A stretch of DNA of 61,785 nucleotides from Flavobacterium sp. (GCF_030146175.1 NZ_JASLCE010000119.1:1-61785); one strand, 5' to 3'. Counted from the stretch's first letter, positions 18,717 to 27,794 are shown. Notes: a model not told the origin generated them from the letters alone. Numbers and translations are program-made.

Positions 18717-20746
18717 TTGATACTAGCAATTGAAAAAAATCCCTTTTTACCGGTAGCGTAAAAAGGGATTTTTGTTTTCCGGCAACTCACTTCCCAACGA
18801 GCTGTTTCGCGTTTATAATTGGTACCATCGGCCAGAATCAATTTTGGTTGTACCAAACCAATCAGTCGATCGAGATTGATTTTTGGATGATTGATCAACA
18901 CGACGATGTCCGGATTCTGGATAACATCGTATATCCCATCACGATCTACAATCAGGATTTTCTGATCGTTATAAAAAAGCATATTGCGCAAGGGGTGTTG
19001 TTGAATTTCAGGATAAAACAATCCACTCCGATAAGATTGCAGGTTGCGGTTTTTGGTGATACAACTGTCGTTCGAATACACCTTAATGTGATTGTTGGTT
19101 TTGATCGTGATCAGCGTGTGTTGTTGCTGATGAAAGACAACCAGTTCCTCCTTGTTTCTGATCATATATAGCGTAAACCAATAGGTGATTTGCAAAAGGA
19201 TAAGTGTCGAAAGCAATCCCATTAATCGGATCGGAGTTCGTTTTCGGAACCATAAAAACAAAGCGATCATTACGATATAAAGAACAAACAGCAATTCGGT
19301 ATTAAAGGAAAGATTACGAAGTGTTAGCGAACGGAAAGAAGCGATCCAGCTGATATATGCGTTCATGGTTTCGATCAGAAACGATAGCACTTTTCCTAAA
19401 AATAAGATAAGATTTCCCGGGATAAAATTCAGGATCGTTAGTAGGATGCCGAGTGTCAGAATAAGGGTTGTCATTGGTAATACGACCAGATTGGATGCTA
19501 TAAATAATAACGGAATCTGATGGAAGTAGTAAAGGCATAACGGAAGCACGCCAACCTGAGCGGCAAACGAAACCCATACGATTCCTATAAGATAACGGAG
19601 AATGGGATTTTTCGGTAATCGGATTTTCTGAAAAATAGTTTGCAGGGAAATGATGGCAAAAACAGCCATATAACTCAGTTGAAAACCAATATCGAAAACA
19701 AAATTGGGTTTAATAGCGACTAATAATAACAGGGAAACCAAAATACCCTGAAAACTGTTTGCAGAGCGGTTTAAAAAAAGACCAAAGCTCAAAAAACTCA
19801 ACATAGTTACCGAACGAACCACCGAGGCCGAAAACCCGGTTAGCAAGGCATAAAACCAAAGAAGCACTATTGGGATCAGGAGTTGTAGTGTTTTGCCATT
19901 TTTAATCCTTTTTAGCGGTTTTGTCAGGAAAAGGAGGATTCCGTATAAAAGTGCAATATGAAGTCCGGAAATGGCCAGAATATGCGCGGCACCGGCATCA
20001 GCATAGGCGGAGACAGTTTGAGAATCCATGTCCTGTCGTTGGCCCAATACCAACGCATTGATGATATGCTGTGTTTCCGGTTTAAAATGATGCTTTTCAA
20101 AACCTTCGAGTAAGCGATCGCGATACGCGGCGATCCGACGCGTAATGGTATTGGAATAGCCAATTACTATAAAATTGTCCCGATTCAGATACATCTGATG
20201 GAACACATTCCGTTTGGCCATATAATCGGCATAATTAAACTGAAAAGGATTTCTGTTTTTCGGTACAGCGGCTACTGCATCGTATAGGAGAATTTCGGAG
20301 CCAATTACAGGTTTGGGAAGGACAATTGTTTTGGGAGCATATAGTAAAAGGGTTCCGTTTGCTTTTTGGTGATTGATCTCCGACACCTTAAAAAGATACT
20401 TTTCAAAAGAAGCACTGGTTTTTAAACGTTCCGTGATAACGCCCCGGATGGGATAATGTCCATCATTGAGTAAATAATGACTATAATGTCCGTGTTTATT
20501 TGGGGCATAATGGAGCTGATGTGCAAAACTTCCGCTGAGAAAAGACAACAGATAAACACTAAGTCCGAAATAATTTTGTTGTATAAAATGACGGTTGGAA
20601 TAGCCATAACAAACACAAAACAGGACAAATGAAATCGCAAGGGCTATAAAAAGGATTGTTGTGTCCGGTTTTGTATAAAAATCGACTACAATCCCGGATA
20701 CAAAGCAACACGTAATTCCGAATATGGGATACCGCAATACCTTCAT
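18713..20746 (-). CDS. comEC: ComEC/Rec2 DNA uptake channel
   Basis: The inner-membrane channel that passes single-stranded DNA during natural transformation. The 677-residue protein has N-terminal helices and an OB-like soluble part (about 85-200, DUF4131 type), then the Competence domain starting near 230 with ALVLGQRQDM and the conserved H255-I-L-A-I-S-G-L-H263. Many helices follow to about residue 535. The C-terminal 130 residues correspond to the beta-lactamase-like part but lack an HxHxDH metal motif. It is the last gene of the surE-lpxB cluster, after a 45-base gap. Whether the strain is transformable cannot be told. Confidence 0.9.
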   Translation of the reverse strand: MKVLRYPIFGITCCFVSGIVVDFYTKPDTTILFIALAISFVLFCVCYGYSNRHFIQQNYFGLSVYLLSFLSGSFAHQLHYAPNKHGHYSHYLLNDGHYPIRGVITERLKTSASFEKYLFKVSEINHQKANGTLLLYAPKTIVLPKPVIGSEILLYDAVAAVPKNRNPFQFNYADYMAKRNVFHQMYLNRDNFIVIGYSNTITRRIAAYRDRLLEGFEKHHFKPETQHIINALVLGQRQDMDSQTVSAYADAGAAHILAISGLHIALLYGILLFLTKPLKRIKNGKTLQLLIPIVLLWFYALLTGFSASVVRSVTMLSFLSFGLFLNRSANSFQGILVSLLLLVAIKPNFVFDIGFQLSYMAVFAIISLQTIFQKIRLPKNPILRYLIGIVWVSFAAQVGVLPLCLYYFHQIPLLFIASNLVVLPMTTLILTLGILLTILNFIPGNLILFLGKVLSFLIETMNAYISWIASFRSLTLRNLSFNTELLFVLYIVMIALFLWFRKRTPIRLMGLLSTLILLQITYWFTLYMIRNKEELVVFHQQQHTLITIKTNNHIKVYSNDSCITKNRNLQSYRSGLFYPEIQQHPLRNMLFYNDQKILIVDRDGIYDVIQNPDIVVLINHPKINLDRLIGLVQPKLILADGTNYKRETARWEVSCRKTKIPFYATGKKGFFSIASIN
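18735..18773 (+). terminator. Terminator of the transporter/thioredoxin run, inside comEC
   Basis: Stem AAATCCCTTTTTAC / GTAAAAAGGGATTT around a short loop, followed by TTTTG on the plus strand. It begins about 20 bases after the thioredoxin stop and lies wholly within the last codons of comEC on the other strand. Confidence 0.7.
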
Positions 20747-20791
20747 GGAAACAATAAGGTATTGAAAAATTGCGAAAAATAAAAACCGGGA

Positions 20792-21439
20792 TTAGTTCAC
20801 CATTCGGTTGGCCTGAACAAAAGAACGCTCGTAGTATGGCTCTTTTGTTGATGAAATGATCACACCGCTGGAAGTCGACGAATGGATGAATTTTATTTCG
20901 TCTTCGGCCACTTCTACAACCAGTCCGACATGATTAATGATACGTCTGCCATTGGTTTTAAAGAAAACCAGATCACCGCGTTTAATATCTTTAAATTCGA
21001 GTTTTTCGCCCACTTTGGCCATGTCGTTGGAACTTCGGGGTAATTGCATGTCAAACGAACTGAAAACGGCCGTAACCAATCCGGAGCAATCCATTCCTTC
21101 GCGCGTTGTTCCGCCACCGCGATAGCGAACACCAAGATAATCCATCGCACTGTTGGTTAACTGTTCGGCCAGATAACTTTCATTCTCGTTGCTCACAATG
21201 ATATCGTTTTCCGGAACATCACTGTCTACAATTTTTCGTTTTTTCTTATCCGTTTTTTTAGATTCGGACGGTTTGGCGTTTTTATCGGAAACGGCTACAG
21301 TTTTGGATTTTGTTCTTTCGGAATAGGTATAAACTCCTTTTTTTTCGGCTTCTTTTTTAGAGGTGATAATGGTAGGAGCGGCAGTTTTACAGGAAACCAC
21401 CAGAAATAATAAAACCAATACTTGTATAACCTTTCTCAT
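20792..21439 (-). CDS. NlpC/P60 (C40) peptidase lipoprotein
   Basis: A predicted lipoprotein (lipobox L-V-V-S-C17) that would cleave peptidoglycan stem peptides. After a charged lysine-rich linker (residues 20-85) comes the NlpC/P60 domain with nucleophile C118 in MDCSGLV, H170 in INHVGLV, and a further histidine H185 in FIHSS. The fold residues GDLVFF and the RYRGGGTTREGMDCSG run are typical. Length is 215 residues. It sits between lpxB and comEC on the minus strand, 46 bases from each. The adjacency to lipid A synthesis fits envelope growth but not a specific partner. Confidence 0.92.
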   Translation of the reverse strand: MRKVIQVLVLLFLVVSCKTAAPTIITSKKEAEKKGVYTYSERTKSKTVAVSDKNAKPSESKKTDKKKRKIVDSDVPENDIIVSNENESYLAEQLTNSAMDYLGVRYRGGGTTREGMDCSGLVTAVFSSFDMQLPRSSNDMAKVGEKLEFKDIKRGDLVFFKTNGRRIINHVGLVVEVAEDEIKFIHSSTSSGVIISSTKEPYYERSFVQANRMVN

Positions 21440-21485
21440 ATTCTCAAACGCTTTTCAACAAAATTAGGGAAATAATTTTTTCGGC

Positions 21486-22598
21486 TTATGTTAAATTATC
21501 CATAATTAAACGGGCGGTTTTGTCGCTTGCGCCTTCTCCGCCGAGCTTTTCTTCCAGCAAATCATAAGCAGCCAATACTTTAGAACGATGATTCGGCTCT
21601 AATATTTTATGCAGTTCCGCTTTAATTTTTTTAGGGTTGCAATCGTCCTGGATCAATTCGGTTACGACCTCCTGATCCATAATAAGATTGACGAGTGAAA
21701 TATATTTTAAGGTGATAATGCGTTTGGCAATCTGATACGAAATCCAGTTCCCTTTATAAAGGACAACTTCCGGTACTTTAAAAAGCGCGGTTTCCAAGGT
21801 TGCGGTTCCGGATGTTACTAACGCCGCATGCGCCACGCTTAACAGATCGTAGGTTTTGTTCGAAATAAAATGCACTCTTTTGTTGGTCAGGAATTGTTTG
21901 TAAAATTCAAAATCCTGACTCGGCGCTCCGGCAATCACAAATTGATAGTCTGGAAAACTGTCGACCGCCGATAGCATTTCGGATAACATTTTGGAAATTT
22001 CCTGTTTCCGACTACCGGGTAATAACGCAATGATCGGTTTGTCGTCCAGATCATGCTCTTTTCTAAATTTTTCGGTATCGGTTTTTGGCCGGTTATGAAT
22101 CGCATCGATTAGCGGATGGCCTACAAAGTCGACCGGATACTGGTGTTTTTTCTCGTAAAAATCCTTTTCAAACGGAAGGATCACATACATTTTATCAACA
22201 TCGCGTTTAATGGCATGAATGCGGTTTTCTTTCCAGGCCCAGATTTGTGGTGAGATATAATAATGCGTTTTCATACCAAGCGCTTTTGCCCATTTGGCGA
22301 TACGCATATTAAAACCAGGGTAATCGATAAAAATCAGCACATCCGGTTGAAACGCCAGAATATCGGCTTTGCAAAATTTGATATTAGTAAGGATCGTTTT
22401 CAGATTCATAACAACCTCTGCAAAACCCATAAAAGCCAGATCACGGTAATGTTTGACCAATGTTCCGCCGGCTTGTTGCATCAGATCGCCACCCCAAAAG
22501 CGGATTTCGGCTGTGGGATCGTATTTTAAAAGACTTTTTATCAGATTGGAACCGTGCAGATCGCCCGAAGCTTCCCCGGCAATAATATAGTATTTCAT
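21486..22598 (-). CDS. lpxB: Lipid-A-disaccharide synthase
   Basis: Joins UDP-diacylglucosamine and lipid X to make the lipid A disaccharide at the cytoplasmic face of the inner membrane. The 370-residue length is normal. Family marks are the N-terminal GEASGDLHGSNLI (residues 8-20), FIDYPGFNMRIAKWAK, YYISPQIWAWKENR, LLPGSRKQEI and the nucleotide-binding region with VTSGTATLETAL. Its ATG lies 10 bases after the stop of a small membrane protein gene, which follows surE, so the four or five genes read as one operon. Confidence 0.96.
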   Translation of the reverse strand: MKYYIIAGEASGDLHGSNLIKSLLKYDPTAEIRFWGGDLMQQAGGTLVKHYRDLAFMGFAEVVMNLKTILTNIKFCKADILAFQPDVLIFIDYPGFNMRIAKWAKALGMKTHYYISPQIWAWKENRIHAIKRDVDKMYVILPFEKDFYEKKHQYPVDFVGHPLIDAIHNRPKTDTEKFRKEHDLDDKPIIALLPGSRKQEISKMLSEMLSAVDSFPDYQFVIAGAPSQDFEFYKQFLTNKRVHFISNKTYDLLSVAHAALVTSGTATLETALFKVPEVVLYKGNWISYQIAKRIITLKYISLVNLIMDQEVVTELIQDDCNPKKIKAELHKILEPNHRSKVLAAYDLLEEKLGGEGASDKTARLIMDNLT

Positions 22599-22608
22599 GT
22601 TGGTACGA

Positions 22609-22881
22609 TTATAATAGAACGGTTAGAATGGCCAAAAAAAACGTTGCCAGTACAACACCGCGTGCCATTTCTTCTTTCTGAAATTTTAATAAAACAAAGA
22701 AACAAATCAGGTTGGCAATAGCGCCCAAGGTGATCACTTTTCCGGATAAATGCTGTTGACGGATAAAATGCAATCCGTCAATACTGCGGATATCGGTAAA
22801 CAGCAATAGAAAAATTCCGGCGCCAATACAAGCGGCCACGATACCGATAAGAAATCCGATGATAAGATCTTTTTTAGCCAT
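22609..22881 (-). CDS. Small membrane protein between surE and lpxB
   Basis: A 90-residue protein with three hydrophobic segments (about 7-28, 47-66 and 73-89) and a positively charged start (MAKKDLIIG). A short soluble loop (DIRSIDGLHFIRQQHLSGK) separates the first two. No motif is recognised. It has 6 bases to surE and 10 to lpxB, which supports a real gene and cotranscription. I recall similar short frames in this place in other Flavobacteriaceae but have not checked it. Confidence 0.75.
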   Translation of the reverse strand: MAKKDLIIGFLIGIVAACIGAGIFLLLFTDIRSIDGLHFIRQQHLSGKVITLGAIANLICFFVLLKFQKEEMARGVVLATFFLAILTVLL

Positions 22882-22887
22882 AGTTTT

Positions 22888-23673
22888 TTAAGGATTAAGA
22901 TTCCAGGTGTTCAGTTGCTGGATGGCATGGTGCGCCGTTAAGTCAAATTGAACCGGAACTACGGAAATATAGCCGTTGGCCAACGCCCATTCGTCGGTAT
23001 CTTCACCTTTATCCTGATTGATAAATTCGCCGGTCAACCAATAATAATCTTTTCCCTGCGGATTGGTTCTTTTGTCAAAACGCTCTTCCCACATGGCTTT
23101 GGCCTGACGACATACTTTGATTCCTTTGATTTCGTCTGCCGGTAATTTCGGTAAATTCACATTTAGGATAACACTGTCGGGTAATCCTTTTTCCAGTACT
23201 TCCAAGGTGATTTTTTTAACAAAATCCTTTACCGGTTCAAAATCGGCATTCCAGCTAAAATCCAATAACGAAAAACCAATGGCCGGAATTCCTTCGATAC
23301 CGGCTTCTACCGCGGCACTCATCGTTCCCGAATAAATAATATTAATAGAAGAATTCGAACCGTGGTTGATTCCCGAAACACAAAGATCCGGTTTGCGCTT
23401 TAAAATTTCGTGTACGGCAATTTTGACACAGTCTACCGGAGTTCCGGAACAGCTGTATTCCATATCCAGATCGGCATCGATTTTGACTTTTTCAATATGG
23501 AGTGTATTGTTAATGGTGATCGCATGTCCCATAGCCGATTGCGGACTGTCGGGAGCCACTACAACCACATCACCGATTTCTTTCATAACCGCAATTAAGG
23601 CGCGTATTCCGGGTGCGACAATACTATCGTCGTTGGTTACCAGAATCAAAGGTTTTTTGTTCATTTCGGGCAT
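22888..23673 (-). CDS. surE: 5'/3'-nucleotidase SurE
   Basis: Metal-dependent nucleoside monophosphate phosphatase used in stationary-phase survival. I start at the ATG at 23673, preceded by a run of A; an upstream TTG at 23700 is unlikely, and ATG 23664 is also possible. The metal motif reads N14-D-D16-S17 where the usual form is NDDG, so the glycine is replaced by serine. Other marks are intact: APDSPQSAMGHAIT, VDCVKIA, and SGINHGSNSS with its conserved asparagine. The length of 261 residues is normal. It heads a minus-strand cluster with lpxB. Confidence 0.93.
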   Translation of the reverse strand: MPEMNKKPLILVTNDDSIVAPGIRALIAVMKEIGDVVVVAPDSPQSAMGHAITINNTLHIEKVKIDADLDMEYSCSGTPVDCVKIAVHEILKRKPDLCVSGINHGSNSSINIIYSGTMSAAVEAGIEGIPAIGFSLLDFSWNADFEPVKDFVKKITLEVLEKGLPDSVILNVNLPKLPADEIKGIKVCRQAKAMWEERFDKRTNPQGKDYYWLTGEFINQDKGEDTDEWALANGYISVVPVQFDLTAHHAIQQLNTWNLNP

Positions 23674-23849
23674 TTTTTTAAGTTTCGCTAAAGTACGCAA
23701 TTTCTAAATTTGTTCTGGTACAATTTTTGATTTTTGAAATTTTAAGAAAGGGCTGATGATTCGCTAATAAAAAGAAACCTTTAACAAAAAATTATCCGTA
23801 TATTAAGAGAGTGGCGTCCTTTTTTATGTAATTTAGTTGAAAAATAGTA

Positions 23850-26063
23850 ATGAATACTTTTTGGCAGTTTATGAAAAGAAATTATAAGATTGTATTGTTG
23901 ATAACCGCTTTGTCAGCAATACTTTGGAGTTTTATGCCCACTAAAAAATCAGATCCGGAAAAAGACCGTCTTTTACTGGAATTGCTGACATTCGTGTTGG
24001 AAAAAGGGCATTATGATCCGGTGCAGATGGATGACGCGTTTTCAAAAAGTGTTTATAAAGAATATATCTCGGCTCTGGATCCTTCGAAACGATTCTTTGT
24101 CCAGTCGGATATCGACGAATTTTCAAAATACGAAACACAGATTGACGATATGATCCGCAATAAGGATCTGACCTTTTTTGACCTTACATATACCCGTTTG
24201 ATGGAACGAATGGGAGAAGCTAAAGGCGTTTACAAAGACATTCTTGCACGTCCATTTAACTTTAATACAGAGGAACAAATCAGTCTGGATTATGACAAAC
24301 AACCGTTTTCCAAAAACAAAACGGAATTAAAAAACCGTTGGGAAAAACAGCTGAAACTAAATGTATTGTCTTCTGTAACCGACAAGCTGAAATTACAGGA
24401 AAAAGAGAAAGAAGATAAAGGAACCAAAAAAGAAGGAACAACAGCCAAAAAAGAATCCGATTCCAAGCCAAAAACCATGGAAGAATTGGAGAAAAGTTCC
24501 CGTGAAACGACATTAAAATCGTTGGATGAGTATTTTGGATTTATTGAGGAATTGGATCGTGATGACTGGTTTTCAGTTTATCTGAATGCAATTGTAGAAC
24601 GATTTGATCCGCATACTTTTTATTTTGCACCAGACGACAAAGAGAAATTCGACATCAGCATTAGCGGAAGTCTGGAAGGAATCGGAGCCCGTTTGCAAAA
24701 GAAAAATGACTATACCGAAATTACCGAGCTTATCCCGGGTGGACCAGCATGGAGAGGAAAACAACTGGAACAGGGTGATGTGATCATGAAAGTTGCTCAA
24801 GGGAATGCTGAACCGGTAGATGTGGTTGGAATGCGTTTGGACGACGTAGTGAAAAAAATCAAAGGTAAAAAAGGAACCGAGGTTCGTTTGACCGTTAAAA
24901 AAGTAGACGGAACGATTAAAGTGATTCCAATTGTCCGCGAGGTGGTTGAAATTGAGGAAACCTACGCCAAATCATCGATTGTGAAAAAAGGGGATATGAC
25001 GTATGGTATCATCAATCTTCCGAAATTCTATATCGATTTTGAGAATAAAGATAAAAGAGACGCTTTTAAAGACGTAGCTCAGGAAATCGAACGCCTTAAA
25101 AAACAAAACGTTCAGGGAATTGTAATGGATCTTAGAGACAATGGCGGTGGATCGTTACAAACCGTTGTAGATATGGTCGGTTTATTTATTGATCAGGGAC
25201 CAGTGGTTCAGGTGAAATCGGCTAACGGTAAAAAAGAAGTATTATACAACAAACAGTCAAAAGTACACTGGGACGGACCGTTGGTGGTAATGGTGAATAA
25301 TTTCTCAGCTTCGGCATCCGAAATTTTTGCAGCAGCTATTCAGGATTACAAACGTGGAGTTGTGATTGGAAGTAAACATACCTATGGAAAAGGAACGGTA
25401 CAAAATGTTATCGACCTGAACCAGTTTATCCGAAGCAACCCTTACGGTGACTTGGGTGCGCTAAAAACAACCACGCAGAAATTCTACCGTGTTAACGGAG
25501 GTTCTACACAACGCGAGGGTGTATTGAGTGATATCGTAATGCCGGATCGTTATTCGTATATCGATATGGGTGAGCGTGATATTGACAATGCAATGCCATG
25601 GGATAAAATTGACCCGGCCAATTACCAACCGGTAAAAGGATTGGATTTTGCGCCAGCCATTGCAAAAAGTAAAGAGCGTATGGCGACAAACGAGCAATTC
25701 AAATTGATCGACGAAAACGCTAAATGGATTAGTTCCCGTAAGGATATGAATACATTGAGTCTTAACTTTAACAAGTTCCGCGCTGAAGAAACGGCAGTTG
25801 AAAACACCGCTAAAAAATTCAAAGCACTAGCCGATTATAAAAACAATTTATCATTCGGATCCTTACCTTACGAAAAAGAAATGTTTAAAAACGACACCGT
25901 ACTGGCTCAAAAAAGAGAGCGTTGGCATGAAAGCCTAAGTAGCGATGTATATGTAGATGAAGCGTTGAATATCCTAAACGATATGAAAAGTAGTGGAAAA
26001 GATGTTAAAGGTTCCATCACATTAAAAGACAAAAAAAATAAAATAGTTGATAAAGTAAATTAA
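23850..26063 (+). CDS. Tail-specific (C-terminal processing) protease, S41A
   Basis: A periplasmic protease that degrades or trims proteins from the C-terminus. The 737-residue protein has one N-terminal hydrophobic segment (about 13-30), an N-terminal helical region, a charged KE-rich stretch (190-215), a PDZ domain (about 265-345) and the S41 domain. By spacing with E. coli Prc the Ser-Lys pair is S488 (FSASASEIF) and K514 (TYGKG), with D499 between. A C-terminal helical extension completes the long Prc/Tsp form. The stop TAA overlaps the ATG of the ABC permease gene by one base, so the two are coupled. Confidence 0.94.
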   Translation: MNTFWQFMKRNYKIVLLITALSAILWSFMPTKKSDPEKDRLLLELLTFVLEKGHYDPVQMDDAFSKSVYKEYISALDPSKRFFVQSDIDEFSKYETQIDDMIRNKDLTFFDLTYTRLMERMGEAKGVYKDILARPFNFNTEEQISLDYDKQPFSKNKTELKNRWEKQLKLNVLSSVTDKLKLQEKEKEDKGTKKEGTTAKKESDSKPKTMEELEKSSRETTLKSLDEYFGFIEELDRDDWFSVYLNAIVERFDPHTFYFAPDDKEKFDISISGSLEGIGARLQKKNDYTEITELIPGGPAWRGKQLEQGDVIMKVAQGNAEPVDVVGMRLDDVVKKIKGKKGTEVRLTVKKVDGTIKVIPIVREVVEIEETYAKSSIVKKGDMTYGIINLPKFYIDFENKDKRDAFKDVAQEIERLKKQNVQGIVMDLRDNGGGSLQTVVDMVGLFIDQGPVVQVKSANGKKEVLYNKQSKVHWDGPLVVMVNNFSASASEIFAAAIQDYKRGVVIGSKHTYGKGTVQNVIDLNQFIRSNPYGDLGALKTTTQKFYRVNGGSTQREGVLSDIVMPDRYSYIDMGERDIDNAMPWDKIDPANYQPVKGLDFAPAIAKSKERMATNEQFKLIDENAKWISSRKDMNTLSLNFNKFRAEETAVENTAKKFKALADYKNNLSFGSLPYEKEMFKNDTVLAQKRERWHESLSSDVYVDEALNILNDMKSSGKDVKGSITLKDKKNKIVDKVN

Positions 26064-27169
26064 TGAGTTTATCAAATCAATCGCTTACTGCTTTAGCGCT
26101 CCAGAAATTCCGTAGGAATTTTTGGGGCGTTTTCAGTTTTGTATTTATAGCCGTTCTGGTATTCATTTCCATTTTTGGCTATTTTTTAGCACCGGATACT
26201 ACCCAATATGCGAACTGGGGCGATTTGGCAATTCGCTCGAAAGAACCCGGTTTTAAAGTGACGTTGTTACAGGTTCCGTTGGAAAACCAACCCGAAAGTC
26301 ATTGGTATGATTATTTCACGGGCCATCCGGAAACGGTTATGCAAAAACCGATCAATAGTTATAAAATAGCAAACGACAGTTTGTATTTTGACGAGTATTC
26401 GGAAGATAAGAGTATTGTCATTTCCGATAAAATTCCATTATCGGCTTTTGGAAAAGCGGTTGATAATAAAACGATTGAAAAAGAATTTATCTCCCAAAAG
26501 AAATTCCTTTTAGGAACGGATAATCAGGGACGCGATTTGCTTAGCCGTCTGATCATCGGATCACGGGTTTCGATAGCCATCGGATTTGTAGCCGTTTTGA
26601 TTTCATTGGTGGTTGGGATTTTCTTTGGTGCTTTGGCGGGTTATTACGGCGGAAAGATCGATGCGATGGTGATGTGGCTTATCAATGTAATCTGGTCGAT
26701 TCCGACCTTACTCTTGGTCATTGCGATTACATTGGCCTTAGGAAAAGGATTCTGGCAGGTTTTTGTTGCCGTTGGACTTACAATGTGGGTCGAAGTTGCC
26801 CGTGTGGTCCGCGGTCAGGTTATGGGGATTAAAGAAATGCAATATGTAACCGCGGCACGCGCCTTAGGGTATACCAACAGTCGGATTATATTCCATCATA
26901 TATTGCCAAACAGTATGGCACCGGTGATCGTAATTTCGGCGGCCAATTTTGCTTCGGCAATTCTGGTCGAAAGCGGATTAAGCTTTTTAGGATTGGGTGC
27001 CCAGTTACCCGTACCGAGTTGGGGCGCTATGATCAAAGATAACTACAATTATATCATCCTCGGAAAACCGTATCTGGCGATTATTCCGGGTGTAGCCATG
27101 TTACTACTTGTTTTAGCCTTTATGATGATTGGAAATGCATTGCGCGATGCACTCGATGTAAAGACGTAA
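26063..27169 (+). CDS. Oligopeptide-type ABC transporter permease (DppC/OppC-like)
   Basis: A 368-residue inner-membrane permease. One N-terminal helix (about 22-42) is followed by an unusually long soluble region (about 45-165) before the BPD_transp_1 core with its EAA-type loop (TAARALGYTNSRIIFHHILP) and the C-terminal SGLSFLGLG and PSWGAMI motifs of DppC. No partner permease, ATPase or binding protein is encoded nearby, so the rest of the transporter must be elsewhere. It overlaps the protease gene by one base, so protease and peptide uptake may be linked. Confidence 0.9.
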   Translation: MSLSNQSLTALALQKFRRNFWGVFSFVFIAVLVFISIFGYFLAPDTTQYANWGDLAIRSKEPGFKVTLLQVPLENQPESHWYDYFTGHPETVMQKPINSYKIANDSLYFDEYSEDKSIVISDKIPLSAFGKAVDNKTIEKEFISQKKFLLGTDNQGRDLLSRLIIGSRVSIAIGFVAVLISLVVGIFFGALAGYYGGKIDAMVMWLINVIWSIPTLLLVIAITLALGKGFWQVFVAVGLTMWVEVARVVRGQVMGIKEMQYVTAARALGYTNSRIIFHHILPNSMAPVIVISAANFASAILVESGLSFLGLGAQLPVPSWGAMIKDNYNYIILGKPYLAIIPGVAMLLLVLAFMMIGNALRDALDVKT

Positions 27170-27249
27170 TTTAATGATCTCAAAATAAAGTCGTTTACCC
27201 TATTTAGCGTTCAATTTTGTCCGGATGCTGTTCCCTTTTTAGAAAGTTG

Positions 27250-27270
27250 AATTTACAAAATTTGTAAATT
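27250..27270. promoter_or_regulatory. Perfect 10+1+10 palindrome, probable operator
   Basis: AATTTACAAA, one A, then TTTGTAAATT. Each arm is 10 bases with no mismatch. It contains the TTG that serves as the -33 element for the downstream pair, and a further half-site TTTGTAA occurs at 27281-27287, exactly 20 bases after the right half-site. This placement is that of a repressor operator; the binding protein is not shown. Confidence 0.6.
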
Positions 27271-27292
27271 ATTGCCTTTTTTTGTAACTTTA
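27262..27292 (+). promoter_or_regulatory. Promoter of the GNAT-HTH pair
   Basis: TTG (27262-27264), 20 bases, then TAACTTTA (27285-27292), which matches TAnnTTTG at all but the last base. The predicted start would leave about 10 bases of leader before the ATG at 27309. Confidence 0.5.
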
Positions 27293-27308
27293 ACTAGTAC
27301 AGTGTCTT

Positions 27309-27794
27309 ATGTGGGGAATTGTGGCGGTCAATACGAAAGTGTTTAAAGAAATAAGTATTGAACGGGTTACAGATCAGGATTACAAAAAGATAACAAAGGC
27401 ACGATTTTTCTTTAACTGGAAAACGGAACGACAAAACTGTGTATATAAACTAAGAATTTTAGAAAGTGAAGTTATTTTAGGATTGATATCACTAACACAT
27501 TATCCAGAAGAGAGTCGAATCGAAATCAATCTTTTAGCCGTTTCAAAAGAAAATAGAGGTAAAGAAAAACAATATGATGACATAGCAGGTAATCTTATTG
27601 GTTTTGCTTGTAGGGAAGCTGTAAATCATTATGCTGAAATAGCTTGTGTGTCACTAATTCCTAAAACGAAATTAAAAAAGCATTACATTACTAAATATGG
27701 AATGGAAGATGCCGGTAAACATATATGTTTAGAAGGATTGGCATTGTTTAGAATTATAGAAAAGTATATAGATGAAAGCGGAGAAATTAAATAA
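27309..27794 (+). CDS. GNAT-fold protein, candidate toxin-like partner
   Basis: A 161-residue protein with a GNAT-like order of strands. The segment IEINLLAVSKENRG aligns with motif A, but the acetyl-CoA loop reads RGKEKQYDDIAGNLIGFA instead of the usual Q/RxxGxG/A; YGMEDAG near 137-143 resembles motif B. This pattern with LLAVSKEN and IAGNLIGFA is one I recall from Bacteroidota proteins that sit next to HTH proteins, not verified. It overlaps the next gene by 23 bases. The gene is visibly more AT-rich than its neighbours. It could be an enzyme, or the toxin of a toxin-antitoxin pair; the substrate is unknown. Confidence 0.7.
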   Translation: MWGIVAVNTKVFKEISIERVTDQDYKKITKARFFFNWKTERQNCVYKLRILESEVILGLISLTHYPEESRIEINLLAVSKENRGKEKQYDDIAGNLIGFACREAVNHYAEIACVSLIPKTKLKKHYITKYGMEDAGKHICLEGLALFRIIEKYIDESGEIK

